From: Streptomyces antimycoticus
GTDB lineage: Bacteria; Actinomycetota; Actinomycetes; Streptomycetales; Streptomycetaceae
NCBI RefSeq assembly: GCF_005405925.1
Contig: NZ_BJHV01000001.1
Coordinates: 1,736,001-1,800,000, forward strand
Length of the DNA stretch: 64,000 nucleotides
Direction: 5' to 3'
Of the stretch, positions 33,401 through 42,340 are shown one piece after another (the first letter of the stretch is position 1; each line of letters opens with the position of its first letter). The notes below the pieces were generated by a model. That model had not been told where the DNA came from, made no database searches, and was given only the letters and a program-made list of their open reading frames with translations. The position numbers and the translations under genes were made by a program.

Positions 33401-34262
33401 GCAGCCACACCAGGAGCTCCGTGAACCGCGCCAGGTCGTCGGAGGCCCAGCCCAGCACGGCTTGGACGGCGTCGGCCAGCGGGTCGTCGGCGCGTTCCCC
33501 GGCTTCCCCGCTCCCCTCGGCTTCCCCGATATCCGCGCGAGGGGCTGTGCCCGTCGGCTCCGGCGTGCCCTCCTCCCGCGGCGGCGCCACATCGGGCTCC
33601 TCCACGACGGCCGGGGAACTCTCCCCGGACAGGGCCGAGAAGCCGGAGGCGGACGACAGCGTCAGCTCGATCTCCGACATGAGAAGCCCGAGGACCCGAC
33701 GCAGTTTCGGATTGTCCGGGCCGCCTGCGAGGCGTTCGATGACCTCCCTGGCCTCCGCCAGGTCGCCTTCCAGGGACGCGGTCAGTGGCTGCGGGCCGGA
33801 GGCCCCGGGCGGCGGCTCCTGGCGGTGGCCTCGGCGTTCCGCGCGCACGGCCCGCGCGTAGTGCGCCGGGACGAGCAACTGGAGCAGCACTCTCCGGGCG
33901 TTCGCCGCGAGCGGATCGGCCAGCGGTCTGGTGCGGTCGGCCCAGCGCAGATGGCGCAGCCCATATTCGCGTTCGCGACGGGCGGCGTCGGACTGGTCGC
34001 CCGCTTCACGGCTGAGGATCCGGGCGCCCATCAGCACGCCCAGCAAGGGGACGAAACCGTTCCGGAGCGGATCGGCCGCGGGCAACAGCCGCTCGATGGC
34101 GGCGACATGCTCGATCGCATGGGCCAGTGCGACGGTCCGCCCCGGGTCGTCACCCGCTCCGGTCACCACGTCGCGGGCCTGGCGGGCGGCGATGGCGGCC
34201 CACGCTCGCAGCGTCCGCGCACCCTCCTGGCCGTCGTCGTGGCGCCGTTGCCCGTCCTCCAT
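30408..34262 (-). CDS. Large CHAT-domain protein (TPR-like repeats plus caspase-like peptidase)
   Basis: A 1284-residue cytoplasmic protein. The N-terminal about 850 residues are helical, TPR-like and rich in Arg/Leu/Ala, with an acidic Pro-rich linker at about 220-275 and another Pro/Thr-rich linker at about 840-870. The C-terminal about 400 residues are a CHAT domain. The catalytic pair is visible: His in VLHITCHALAG (about residue 1114) and Cys in VVLSACETDLS (about 1169), followed by GAADVIGSRWAVHD. CHAT proteases are caspase relatives; some are CRISPR or gasdermin effectors, but no such partner is adjacent here. GGGGGAG six bases before ATG 34262 fixes the start over upstream in-frame ATGs. 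Confidence 0.88.
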   Translation of the reverse strand: MEDGQRRHDDGQEGARTLRAWAAIAARQARDVVTGAGDDPGRTVALAHAIEHVAAIERLLPAADPLRNGFVPLLGVLMGARILSREAGDQSDAARREREYGLRHLRWADRTRPLADPLAANARRVLLQLLVPAHYARAVRAERRGHRQEPPPGASGPQPLTASLEGDLAEAREVIERLAGGPDNPKLRRVLGLLMSEIELTLSSASGFSALSGESSPAVVEEPDVAPPREEGTPEPTGTAPRADIGEAEGSGEAGERADDPLADAVQAVLGWASDDLARFTELLVWLHRTADRAAVSPEEADGELAALGLDRPAFAPLRELLTGLRSGEGDPRALAPRVRHGADVARRALRELPDHTPERARIAKLHAVLLVHANLLVPGTMDFDEVDEAMSEPGPDPDDRPGGPGYFGLEQQVTALVDGVRVSQTGDLAHLETSAARLREMMATSPGDGERATAARRTLATGLAGLVHEAATLGGSLRTADAARTMGRELRAASEGDDSLTPTNKLTLVVFAAQNDLALARRSGDPTVLPRLVEELTGLYATLSPDQENRFTLASTLAEVHQEQAARSQDPEEFRAAAWYLREVVGTDSRRIAPMLRPYFPALRASALIRLVMIEPSRDAADEAIAEVHRILEGPQPTTREELRLRYQLGRALLHAARHLDDPDLLDVCIAELSQVRGMFARGNGLPHSADALTQLSEAHWLRRERGGPRTKEDREAALATRSEALVRLSADVLLQLGSEHGLSVARFGSAQALWLAYWTTVCDRPADAVDALELGRALVLRAAAASRGIPELLEARGHPDLARQWRAEVAADAPQPDTADPLQPGTPATPSDQSTGPQIPGTLRRRALEALGAGSGADAWKLLGPPDLPSLRAGLTAAGADALVYLVPGQRPGMPGLALILRPGAGDAQPTVLKLPLLTPGSPPLERYLDATARRSRPAADAPADAGPQMERDERWEAALRDLCDWAWPAAMGPVLAAVGPLHRPPRIVLVPCGPLGAVAWHAARTPYGIAGREHRYACEDAVLSYAPSGAEFLRAATRDRLPATAGQVLVADPELSLVWAEIEAEALHAACYPDGLRYGEFPTAGAGDAPGTPEDILAVLPGGGSPVAVLHITCHALAGPDPTRSALWLAAPPAGPEDAGRLTVARLLDGAATGQPDAAGPLVVLSACETDLSTRDHDEALTLSTALIARGAADVIGSRWAVHDATTALMMAVFHDFVTRQRLAPVDALRAAQLWMLNPRREPPPTLHGELCDEAVRTDLDRIHLWAAFTHQGNPAARRAG

Positions 34263-34365
34263 GCCGCACTCCCCCCGGTGCCCGGACATGTACCCGCTGA
34301 CGACCAGCCTCCCACGCGGCGCAAAAGGGCTGTAGCACCCGAGCGGCCGCGGGGAGGGTGTGTTC

Positions 34366-34806
34366 TCAGGCGTCCGGCAGCACTCCTGGCCGGAACTTCT
34401 CGACGCCGACGACGCGGTGGACATGGTGCGGCTCGATGTACACCGCCACGCGCACCTCGCCGGGGGCCAGCCAGGGGAACGTCTCCGTGCCCAGGTACTT
34501 CCGCGCGAGACGGTCCATGACGTGTACGCCCGGCTCTCCCTCGACGAAGCGGACGGCACGGCCCCGGATCTCCACCCGGTGATACGGATCCTCGGTGTCC
34601 ATGCAGCACAGAGACACCCGGGGATCGCGCCGAAGGTTCTCCTCCTTGATGCGGCCCGCCGAGGTGTTGATCACCACCAGGCCGTCCTCGAGGTCGGCCC
34701 ACATCGGGGTCAACTGCGGTGACCCGTCCGGGTTCAGGGTGGCCACTTGCCAGAACCTGGGTTCCCGAAGCCAAGCACGTGTGATCTCGTCCAGGGTGGC
34801 AGCCAT
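34366..34806 (-). CDS. PPOX-class (pyridoxamine 5'-phosphate oxidase-like) flavin/F420-binding protein
   Basis: A 146-residue split-barrel protein. FWQVATLNPDGSPQLTPMWADLEDGLVVINT and RRDPRVSLCCMDTEDPYHRVEIRGRA are hallmark PPOX segments, here of the actinobacterial F420-dependent group (TIGR03618-like). Cytoplasmic; likely reduces or binds a small redox substrate. ATG 34806 has AAGGAG nine bases upstream, whereas the ATG at 34827 has none. It lies upstream of the CHAT gene on the same strand with a 103-base gap. Confidence 0.88.
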   Translation of the reverse strand: MAATLDEITRAWLREPRFWQVATLNPDGSPQLTPMWADLEDGLVVINTSAGRIKEENLRRDPRVSLCCMDTEDPYHRVEIRGRAVRFVEGEPGVHVMDRLARKYLGTETFPWLAPGEVRVAVYIEPHHVHRVVGVEKFRPGVLPDA

Positions 34807-35098
34807 GCGGTTCCGCTCCTTACTCATCGTTCAAGCGGTCCAACGCCTACCCGGCCACCAGGGTTCCGTACTGCCTGCCGCCCGCCGACCGCGAACAAAC
34901 ACATACCGGCCGACGCCGAGGCGGCCTGCCTCGGCGTCGGCCAGTGTGGTTCAGCCGTGCCCGGGAGGGCTGATCGGGGACGCCCGGTGCTGGTGTGTCC
35001 GGACTCCGGGGGCGGCGCGCCCCCTGCGTGGGCGACCCGGTCACCGGCCGTTGGGCGAACGGCTGCCTGAGGCTACCGGCACTCCGTATGCTCACTGC

Positions 35099-36076
35099 AT
35101 GATCGATGTGCCGCTCTCCGCGCTGGAAGTCGCCATGGTCCAGACTGGTACGCGAGCCGTGGACACGCTCCGTGACACCACCGCCTTCGCCCAGCGTCTC
35201 GACGCCCTCGGCTACCACCGACTCTGGTATGCCGAGCACCACCACTCCCCCGCCATCGGCGCCTTCCCACCCGTGGTCCTGACCGCCCACGCGGCCGCGT
35301 CGACATCGGCCATCCGCCTGGGCTCCGGAGGCGTACTCGCCCCCAACCACGCCCCCATCATGCTGGCGGAACAGTTCGGCACCCTCGCCGCGCTGCACCC
35401 CGACCGGATCGACCTGGGCATCGGCCGCGGCCCTGGCACCTTCGACGAGTCCACGGCCCGGGCGCTGCGGCGCGGCGCCGGACCGACGACGGACGACGAG
35501 TACCGGGACGACGTGGCGGCGACGCTGCGCTTCCTGGTCGAGGAGGTCGCGCTCGGCCCGCTGCCGGAGCCATGGCTGCTGGCCTCCAGCACCGCCGGTG
35601 CGGCGCTCGCCGCGCGGCTCGGCCTGCCCATGGCGTTCGCCCATCACATCCGCCCCGACAACACCCTCGCCGCACTCGACCACTACCGTGCGCACTTCTC
35701 CCCCTCCCCGTGGTGCGAGAGCCCCCGTGTGCTGGTGTGCGTGGAAACCATCTGCGCCGAGACCGAGGACGAGGCCAGGTGGCTGGCGGGCCCGATGAAC
35801 GTCGTCAAGGCCGGGCTCCTCAAGGGCCACAGCGAGTTCCCGTTCCCCTCGCCCGAAGAGGCGGCGGCGCATCCGTTCACCGCGGAGGAGCGGGCGGGGG
35901 TCGAGGCGTTCGGGGCCCATCAGGCGTACGGCACGCCCGAGACCGTCCTCCGCCGGCTGACGGAGGTGGCGAAGGCGACCGGCGCGGAGGAGCTGATGCT
36001 GGTCACACCGGTCTACGCGCTGGCCGCGCGGTTGCGCAGTTACGAACTCGTCAAACAGCACGCCGCCACGCCGTAG
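35099..36076 (+). CDS. LLM-class flavin-dependent oxidoreductase (bacterial luciferase family)
   Basis: A 325-residue TIM-barrel flavoprotein. The N-terminal pattern LGYHRLWYAEHHHSPAIG and then SAIRLGSGGVLAPNHAPIMLAEQFGTLAALHPDRIDLGIGRGPG are diagnostic for the LuxA-like group, which transfers oxygen or hydride with FMNH2. No partner reductase is adjacent. ATG 35099 gives the normal length; the frame extends to 34595 without similarity. A perfect hairpin follows at 36116-36147. Confidence 0.92.
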   Translation: MIDVPLSALEVAMVQTGTRAVDTLRDTTAFAQRLDALGYHRLWYAEHHHSPAIGAFPPVVLTAHAAASTSAIRLGSGGVLAPNHAPIMLAEQFGTLAALHPDRIDLGIGRGPGTFDESTARALRRGAGPTTDDEYRDDVAATLRFLVEEVALGPLPEPWLLASSTAGAALAARLGLPMAFAHHIRPDNTLAALDHYRAHFSPSPWCESPRVLVCVETICAETEDEARWLAGPMNVVKAGLLKGHSEFPFPSPEEAAAHPFTAEERAGVEAFGAHQAYGTPETVLRRLTEVAKATGAEELMLVTPVYALAARLRSYELVKQHAATP

Positions 36077-36115
36077 CCGACGGGGCAACGGCACTGATCG
36101 GACGAGCTCACGGCA

Positions 36116-36147
36116 GGCGCCCCGGGCCGCTCATGGCCCGGGGCGCC
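36116..36147. terminator. Rho-independent-type hairpin after the LLM gene
   Basis: Perfect 13-bp stem GGCGCCCCGGGCC with its complement, loop GCTCAT, 40 bases after the stop codon. Confidence 0.75.
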
Positions 36148-36226
36148 GGTGTCTCACAAGAATCACACAAAGCCGTCTCCTACGGTTCGCGGCGACGAAG
36201 ACGCACAACTCGTAGGAGGTTGCGCC

Positions 36227-37744
36227 ATGTTCGGCAGTCGCCGTCCACGTGTCCTCGCCGCCCTGTGTGCGGCCCTGGCCATCTCGATGTTGGCCTCGTG
36301 CGACAGAGGGGTGAACACGGCCGAAGGTGCCACCTCTGACACCGACGCCTCGGCTTCCGGCAAGAAGCCCAACATCGTGTACGTGCTCACCGACGACCTG
36401 TCATGGAACCTCGTGAAGTACATGCCGCACGTACAGGAGATGCAGAAGAAGGGGATGACCTTCAGTAACTTCTTCGCCACCGACTCGCTGTGCTGCCCGT
36501 CGCGCACATCCATTCTCACCGGTCAATTCCCGCACAACACCGGTGTCTTCACCAACAGCGGGGACGACGGCGGCTACCGCGCCTTTCTGAAGAACGGCAA
36601 CGAAAAGAAGACCTTCGGGCCCGCGCTGCAACGCGCCGGCTATCGCACCGGGTTCATGGGCAAGTACCTCAACGGGTACCAGCCGGGCGACAAGAACGGC
36701 ACCGACAAGCCCTATGTGCCCGCCGGCTGGGACGAGTGGGACGTCGCCGGGGAGGGCTACCATGAGTACAACTACGAGCTGAACGAGAACGGCAAGGTCG
36801 TGCCCTATGGAAAGGCCCCCCAGGACTATCTGACTGACGTCCTGTCGAAGAAGGCCACCTCGTTCATCGGCTCCTCGGCGGAAGAGAAGAAGCCGTTCAT
36901 GCTGGAGGTGGCCACGTTCGCACCGCACGGCCCCTACGTACCCGCGCCGCGCGACAAGGGCAAGTTCCCAGGGCTCAAGGCTCCGCAGACCGATGCCTAT
37001 GACAAGGCGACCGTTAACGCGCCGGAATGGCAGCGCTCATTGTCACCGCTGACGTCGAAGGAAAAGAAGGGGATCGACCGGAATTTCGCCAAGCGAGCGC
37101 GCTCGGTCCAGGCGGTCGACGCCATGATCGGTCAGCTGGAGAAGACGCTCGAGGACAAGGGCCTGGCGGACGACACCTATATCGTGTTCGGGTCGGACAA
37201 CGGCTTCCACATGGGCGAGCACCGGCTCCGCACCGGAAAGCAGACCGCCTACGACACCGATATCAACGTGCCGCTGATGGTCACCGGACCCGATGTTCCG
37301 GCGGGTAAGAAGGTGTCCCAGCTCGCCGAGAACGTCGACCTCAACCCGACCTTCCTGGACCTCGCGGGCGTGGACCCGCCGTCGACCGTGGACGGGCGCA
37401 GCCTGAGCGACCTGATGCACGGACGCACGGAGAAGGAGTGGCGCGAGACCGTCCTGGTCGAGCACCATCGCGCGGCGTCCAAGAAGGGCGATCCCGACGC
37501 GGCGCCCAAGAACGCGGGCGACCCGCCGACCTACGCGGCGATGCGCACTGATGACTCCCTCTATGTCGAATACACCGATGGGGAGCGCGAGTTCTACGCG
37601 TTGGACTCCGACCCCGAGCAGCTGACCAACCGGGCGGCGTCGCTCTCGGCCGCGCAACAGGCCGCCCTGCACCACACCCTCACCGCGCTCCAGCGGTGCA
37701 AGGGCGCGGAAAGCTGCCAAGCCGCGTCCCGGACGCAGACGTAG
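36227..37744 (+). CDS. Sulfatase lipoprotein (arylsulfatase/GlcNAc-6-sulfatase-like)
   Basis: A 505-residue exported type I sulfatase. The lipobox LASC places the lipid-modified Cys at residue 25. The metal-site aspartates are in VYVLTDDLS (56-57), and the C-x-P-S-R motif CCPSR at 89-93 has Cys89 as the residue converted to formylglycine. FGSDNGFHMGEH supplies the distal metal ligands and TPHG-like APHGPY a substrate-site histidine. A formylglycine-generating enzyme is not in this window. AGGAGG lies before ATG 36227. It is followed by a strong shared terminator. Confidence 0.92.
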   Translation: MFGSRRPRVLAALCAALAISMLASCDRGVNTAEGATSDTDASASGKKPNIVYVLTDDLSWNLVKYMPHVQEMQKKGMTFSNFFATDSLCCPSRTSILTGQFPHNTGVFTNSGDDGGYRAFLKNGNEKKTFGPALQRAGYRTGFMGKYLNGYQPGDKNGTDKPYVPAGWDEWDVAGEGYHEYNYELNENGKVVPYGKAPQDYLTDVLSKKATSFIGSSAEEKKPFMLEVATFAPHGPYVPAPRDKGKFPGLKAPQTDAYDKATVNAPEWQRSLSPLTSKEKKGIDRNFAKRARSVQAVDAMIGQLEKTLEDKGLADDTYIVFGSDNGFHMGEHRLRTGKQTAYDTDINVPLMVTGPDVPAGKKVSQLAENVDLNPTFLDLAGVDPPSTVDGRSLSDLMHGRTEKEWRETVLVEHHRAASKKGDPDAAPKNAGDPPTYAAMRTDDSLYVEYTDGEREFYALDSDPEQLTNRAASLSAAQQAALHHTLTALQRCKGAESCQAASRTQT

Positions 37745-37757
37745 CGGCGCCCTGTGG

Positions 37758-37786
37758 CCCGGCCCCGGCCACTAGCCGGGGCCGGG
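37758..37786. terminator. Bidirectional terminator between sulfatase and YceI genes
   Basis: Perfect 12-bp stem CCCGGCCCCGGC with its complement and a CACTA loop that contains the YceI stop codon. Confidence 0.8.
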
Positions 37787-38343
37787 TGCCGCTTCCAGCC
37801 CGGTCGCCTCGAACTCGATGCGGACCTCGTCCGACAGCTTCAGCGCACCCAGGAACGCGCTGTACGGCTTGATGCCCCAGGTGGATTGTGTGACGGACGC
37901 CCAGCCGCGCAGCGTCCCCTGGGGATCGCCGCTCCCGTGCACCGTCACCGGGTGGGTCCGGCCCTTGATGGTGAGGTCGCCCGTGATCTCGAAGGACTCG
38001 GGAGTTCCGGTGATGTGGGTGGAGCGGAAGGTGATCGTGGGGTGCTCCGCGGTGTGCAGCAGCCCCTTGCCCTCCAGCGTCCGCTCGATCTCGGCCCGGT
38101 CGCCCTCGGAGAGCGGCTTCAGCCCGCCGGTCGCCTCCCGGACGCTCAACGAATCCGTCTCGACCGTCACGGTCACCGACGACTCCTCGGGGCGCCGCCG
38201 ACCACCGTCGCCTCCCCGGACCATCGGGTGGCCTCGATCGTCAGATCGTGCCCCGCCCTCCGGCCGAGCCCGGTACGGCTGGTCTTGATCAGCAGTCGCC
38301 CGCCCGGCGGCCCGAGACGGTGGCTTCCCTCACTCAGTGTCAC
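37772..38343 (-). pseudogene. YceI-family protein, frameshifted
   Basis: YceI-like lipocalin-fold, polyisoprenoid-binding family. The N-terminal half (TLSEGSHRLGPPGGRLLIKTSRTG, GHDLTIEATRWSGEATVVGG) is in one frame from GTG 38343. The second half (EESSVTVTVETDSLSVREATGG, KPLSEGDRAEIERTLEG, then GDLTIKGRTHPVTVHG) is in another. A single missing base in the GC-rich stretch about 38185-38197 explains the break, and adding one restores a normal protein of about 190 residues. No signal peptide, as for many actinobacterial YceI proteins. Genuine mutation or sequence error cannot be separated here. Confidence 0.8.
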
Positions 38344-38418
38344 AGCACTCACCCTACGCGACGACTGCGGGCTTTCGCGGTATACATCACGGTACGTCTC
38401 GTGGCCACGTCGTGGCAC

Positions 38419-38690
38419 TCAGCCGCCCAGGGCGTGGATCTGGTTGACGATGGCGCGCGCATCTGGGGCGCGGATTTCTGGGCCTAGTCACGGCCGGTGA
38501 AACCCACCACTGGCCATAGCGGGTCAGCGTGCCCGACTGCCCGGGCGCGGGCGCCTCGACCGCGGCGTCGCCGAACCAGTGGCGCGGCATCTCCCCTTGC
38601 GGGTCGTTTTCACAGTTGATCAGGGAGGCGCTGCTGGACGGGAGAGGGGCCACGACCCGGCGGTGGCTGACCGGCTGGTCGCCGGATTCG
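38419..38690 (-). pseudogene. Possible decayed small gene, unidentified
   Basis: In the 414-base stretch 38344-38757 that otherwise lacks a gene, the minus strand encodes protein-like text in two frames. LINCENDPQGEMPRHWFGDA and LTRYGQWWVSPAVT are in one, and PEIRAPDARAIVNQIHALGG before a TGA at 38419 in another. The family is not recognised. The frame change and lack of a clear start suggest a decayed gene. Confidence 0.3.
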
Positions 38691-38757
38691 GGTGAGGCCC
38701 GGCTGGGCGCTCGCACTGCGTGCGCTGCCCGGCCTGGCCGCCGACACCGACGACCGC

Positions 38758-40776
38758 TCAGGCGCCGGGCCGGTGTGACGCCGACGGTCCCGCTCCAGGC
38801 GGCGGTGTCATGGCGGGGATGACGCCGCCGGCGAGAACCGCCTCCCGCTGCCGGGGGGAGAGACGGTGGCGGACGGCGTACTCCTCGTCCCGGGTCGCGT
38901 TGCGGACGCGGAGTGTCGGGGCACCGGCCGGGGAGAGGGCCTCGCGCAACCCGGACAGGTGCAGCCGGTCGTCGGTCTCGATGCGCTCGTAGTCGGCGGG
39001 ATCCTCGAATTCCAGGGGCAGAACACCGAAGTTGACGAGGTTCTGCCAGTGGATGCGGGCGTAGGACTTGGCGATGACGGCTCGCAGTCCGAGGTAGCGC
39101 GGTGTGATGGCGGCGTGTTCGCGGGAGGAGCCCTGGCCGTAGTTCGCACCAGCGACGATGAGATGCCCGGTGTCCTCCCGGACCGCCTCGGCGCGCCGCG
39201 GGTAGTCGGGGTCCAGCCGGGTGAGGGTGAATCCCGCGAGCTTCGGGATGTTGGAGCGGTAGGGCAGGGCGGCCGCTCCGGCCGGGGAGATCTCGTCGGT
39301 CGAGACATCGTCACCGGCCTTGAGAAGCACGGGGCCGTGCAGGCTGTCCGGCAGCGGATCCAGCTCCGGCAGTGCGGAGATGTTGGAGCCGCGTTCCAGC
39401 GCTACGCGCGCGGCCTCGTCCGGCGGCAACGGCGGCTCCAGCATGGCGTCGTTGTTCGAGGGCGGGTCGGGCAGGTCCGGCGCGGGAGGGGTCGCCGAGA
39501 GGCGGTCGGCCCAGTCGCGCGGATCCGTGATGACGCCGGTCAGCGCGGAGGCCGTGGCGGTCTCCGGTGAGCACAGCCATACGGCATCGTCCTCGGTGCC
39601 GGAACGGCCGGGGAAGTTGCGCGGGAAGGTGCGCAGGGAATTGCGTCCCGAGGCCGGTGCCTGTCCCATGCCGATGCAGCCCAGACAGCCCGACTGGTGG
39701 ATCCGGGCACCGGCGGCGATCAGGTCGAACGTCGCCCCACGGCGCGTCAGGTCCTGGAGGATCTCGCGGGATGTCGGGTTGATGTCGAAGCTCACCCCGG
39801 CCGGGACCTGCCGCCTGGCCACCATGGCGGCCGGGACGGCGAAGTCGCGGAATCCGGGGTTGGCGGAGGAGCCGACGACGACCTGGGCGACGGGCTCTCC
39901 GGCCACCTCCCTGACCGGCACGACGTTTCCCGGAGACGTGGGCCGTGCGATGAGCGGCTCCAAGGACGACAGGTCGATCTCCTCGTCGAGGTCATAGGAC
40001 GCGTCCTGTTCCGCGGTGATCTCCACGAAGTCATCGCCACGCCCCACCCCGTCGAGGAAGTCGCGCACCGCCTCGTCCGAGGGGAAGACGGTGGTGGTGG
40101 CGCCCAGTTCCGCCCCCATGTTCGCGATGACGTGCCGGTCCATCGCGGTGAGGGAGGCCAGACCGGGTCCGTGGTACTCCAGGACACGTTGGACGCCTCC
40201 TTGCACCCCGTGACGGCGCAGCAGCTCCAGGATCACGTCCTTGGCGCTCACCCAGGGAGGCAGTTGCCCGGTCAGCCGGATGCCCCAGACCTTGGGCATG
40301 GTGAGGTGGAGGGGCCGTCCGGCCATGGCGAGCGCCACTTCCAGGCCGCCGGTGCCGATCGCCAGCATGCCCAGAGAGCCGCCGGCGCAGGTATGGGAGT
40401 CCGAACCGGCGAGGGTTTTCCCGGGAGCGCCGAAGTGGTGCATGTGTGTGGGGTGTGAGACGCCGTTGCCGGGCTTGGAGAACCACAGGCCGAAGCGGCG
40501 GGCGGCCGAGCGCAGGAAGAGATGGTCCTCGGCGTTGCGCTCATCCGCCTGCAGGATGTTGTGGTCCACGTACTGCACGCTGGCCTCGGTCCGGACCCGG
40601 TCCAGGTCCAGCGCCTCCAGCTCCTGCATCACCAGCGTGCCGGTGGCATCCTGCGTCAGCGTCTGGTCCACGCGCAGCGCGATCTCCTCCCCCGGCTCCA
40701 TGCGGCCGGACAACAGGTGATCGCCGATCAGTCGCTGCGTCACGGTGCCGTGCGCGCGAGCACGGGGCAGATCCAT
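38758..40776 (-). CDS. Aconitate hydratase-family protein (short bacterial/archaeal-type aconitase)
   Basis: A 672-residue aconitase-superfamily enzyme. The substrate and cluster elements appear in order: VQYVDHNILQ, THMHHFGAPGKTLAGSDSHT, GSSANPGFRDF, SGCLGCIGMGQAPA with two cluster cysteines (the third, SDSHTCAGG, lies earlier) and RTFPRNFPGRSGTEDD. The C-terminal swivel has GDDVSTDEI and GANYGQGSSREHAA. Length is closer to the Aquifex-type aconitase/homoaconitase group than to the 900-residue AcnA. A main TCA aconitase is probably elsewhere; this copy may serve a side pathway. ATG 40776 follows GGAAGG. Confidence 0.9.
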   Translation of the reverse strand: MDLPRARAHGTVTQRLIGDHLLSGRMEPGEEIALRVDQTLTQDATGTLVMQELEALDLDRVRTEASVQYVDHNILQADERNAEDHLFLRSAARRFGLWFSKPGNGVSHPTHMHHFGAPGKTLAGSDSHTCAGGSLGMLAIGTGGLEVALAMAGRPLHLTMPKVWGIRLTGQLPPWVSAKDVILELLRRHGVQGGVQRVLEYHGPGLASLTAMDRHVIANMGAELGATTTVFPSDEAVRDFLDGVGRGDDFVEITAEQDASYDLDEEIDLSSLEPLIARPTSPGNVVPVREVAGEPVAQVVVGSSANPGFRDFAVPAAMVARRQVPAGVSFDINPTSREILQDLTRRGATFDLIAAGARIHQSGCLGCIGMGQAPASGRNSLRTFPRNFPGRSGTEDDAVWLCSPETATASALTGVITDPRDWADRLSATPPAPDLPDPPSNNDAMLEPPLPPDEAARVALERGSNISALPELDPLPDSLHGPVLLKAGDDVSTDEISPAGAAALPYRSNIPKLAGFTLTRLDPDYPRRAEAVREDTGHLIVAGANYGQGSSREHAAITPRYLGLRAVIAKSYARIHWQNLVNFGVLPLEFEDPADYERIETDDRLHLSGLREALSPAGAPTLRVRNATRDEEYAVRHRLSPRQREAVLAGGVIPAMTPPPGAGPSASHRPGA

Positions 40777-40981
40777 AGCGCCACCGCCTTCCGGGCGGAG
40801 CGTCCGGGCCCTCCGGGCGCCCCACAGCGGGTTCCCGTCAGCTACCCCCATACTGCACCCGCCGGGGGCCACGGTCATGGCCCCGGCGGTGCGGATGCGC
40901 GGTCAGCACCCGTCTCTTACCATCCGACCCCCTCCGGATCATTTTTGTCCTGAGTCTTGACGTAAATCAGCGGACGTTCGC

Positions 40982-42340
40982 ATGCTGTGCTCCATGCCGA
41001 CCAACTCCGAGCACAGGTTGTACATCGACAGACGGACGTTGTTGACCGGAGTCGCCGGATCCCTGGGCGTTGCGGCGGGACTGCCCGCGACCGCGGCCCA
41101 GGCGTCCCCCACGGAGGGCGCGCCGATGCGGCGGCACCCGTCGAACTGGCCCCCACTCGAGCCCTACGGCCTCGCGGACACCCGCCTCGACCTGTGGCCG
41201 CGTCAGGACAACTCCTTCATCCTCCCGCTCGAACGGCGGCCCCGCGACCGGGAGCGCGGCGTGGTCTGGATGCGGGACACCTACGTCAACTGCTTTGTCG
41301 TGGACGGCCGTCCGCTGTACGTGGCCACCGGCACCACCCGCGTGCCCGGGCTCAGCGCGGCCGGCCCGTGGAACGACGGCATCTTCGTGTGGGTGTCCCC
41401 ATCGCTTCGGGGGCCATGGCGGCTGGTGGACACGACCGGCATCCGGCCCGGCGCCGAGCGGGGCAAGGTGTGGTCGCCCGAGTTCGTCGGCGAGAACCGG
41501 CCCGGGCGCACGGTCGTCGCTCCGTGGCAGGAGTACTGGTACGACGACCAGTTCGGCAAGCGCGGCCAGGTCTGGGCCCCGGAGCTGCACTACTTCAACG
41601 GCACCTGGTACCTCGTCGCGTGCATGGGCGACCACTCCCGGAAGGTGGGCTCGTTCCTGCTGGTGAGCGAGGGTGGGGTCGAGGGACCGTACCGGCTCGT
41701 CGAGGGCAACCTCGACAAGCCCTTCGGCGAATCGTTCATCGGGGGCCCGGACTTCATCGAGCCCGGCGCCTACCACCACATCGACGGCAGCCTCTACACC
41801 GAGGGCGACGACGCGTGGCTGGTGCTCCACAACGACCTGTACGCGCCGTTCCGGAACGATATGGAGGACATCAACCCGACGACCAAGCTCCCCACGTTCC
41901 GGCAGATGCCGTACTCCCCCGAGCCGTATCTCGAGGGCGCGTACGTGTTCAAGTACCGGGGCAAGTACTACCTCGTCCAGGCCGCATGGGACCGTACGTC
42001 GCTCCATCCCGACGGCAGCACGCGCTACGCCTACGACCCACCGGGCCCCGGCCGGGTGCAGTACCAGTACGACGCCGTCGTGGCCGTCTCGGACACCTTC
42101 GAGGGGCCGTACTCCCAGCGGTGGACCGCGGGTGTCGGCGCCGGGCACAACAACTTCTTCGTGGATCACGGCGGCCGTCTGTGGGCGACGTTCTTCCGCA
42201 ATCCGAACTTCGGCTACTGGTCGCACCCGTCGCGCATCGCCGACGCCGCCGTCCCCGGTGTCGTGCGGCTGGAATGGACCGGCCCGGAGGGCAACCGCCT
42301 CTATGTCCAGCGCCGGAAAGGGGATGGTGTCAGGGGGTGA
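40982..42340 (+). CDS. Tat-exported glycoside hydrolase family 43-like protein
   Basis: A 452-residue secreted protein. A twin-arginine signal (DRRTLLTGVAGSLGVAAG, cleavage near AAQAS) precedes a five-bladed propeller-like domain. GH43-type features include an early Asp/Trp block, VWSPEFVGENRP and VWAPELHYFNGTWYLVAC (the WAPE motif), HIDGSLYTEGDDAWLVLHND and PYLEGAYVFKYRGKYYLVQAA (Glu general acid region). The substrate may be an arabinan, xylan or related plant glycan. Two possible starts, ATG 40982 and ATG 40994, both lack a clear ribosome-binding site. The 3' end overlaps the convergent phnF remnant by 11 bases. Confidence 0.82.
   Translation: MLCSMPTNSEHRLYIDRRTLLTGVAGSLGVAAGLPATAAQASPTEGAPMRRHPSNWPPLEPYGLADTRLDLWPRQDNSFILPLERRPRDRERGVVWMRDTYVNCFVVDGRPLYVATGTTRVPGLSAAGPWNDGIFVWVSPSLRGPWRLVDTTGIRPGAERGKVWSPEFVGENRPGRTVVAPWQEYWYDDQFGKRGQVWAPELHYFNGTWYLVACMGDHSRKVGSFLLVSEGGVEGPYRLVEGNLDKPFGESFIGGPDFIEPGAYHHIDGSLYTEGDDAWLVLHNDLYAPFRNDMEDINPTTKLPTFRQMPYSPEPYLEGAYVFKYRGKYYLVQAAWDRTSLHPDGSTRYAYDPPGPGRVQYQYDAVVAVSDTFEGPYSQRWTAGVGAGHNNFFVDHGGRLWATFFRNPNFGYWSHPSRIADAAVPGVVRLEWTGPEGNRLYVQRRKGDGVRG

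Noticed and set aside
32856..34520. 554-codon plus-strand frame opposite the CHAT gene
   Set aside because: Shadow frame, Gly/Arg/Gln rich, no motif; the CHAT frame explains the region.
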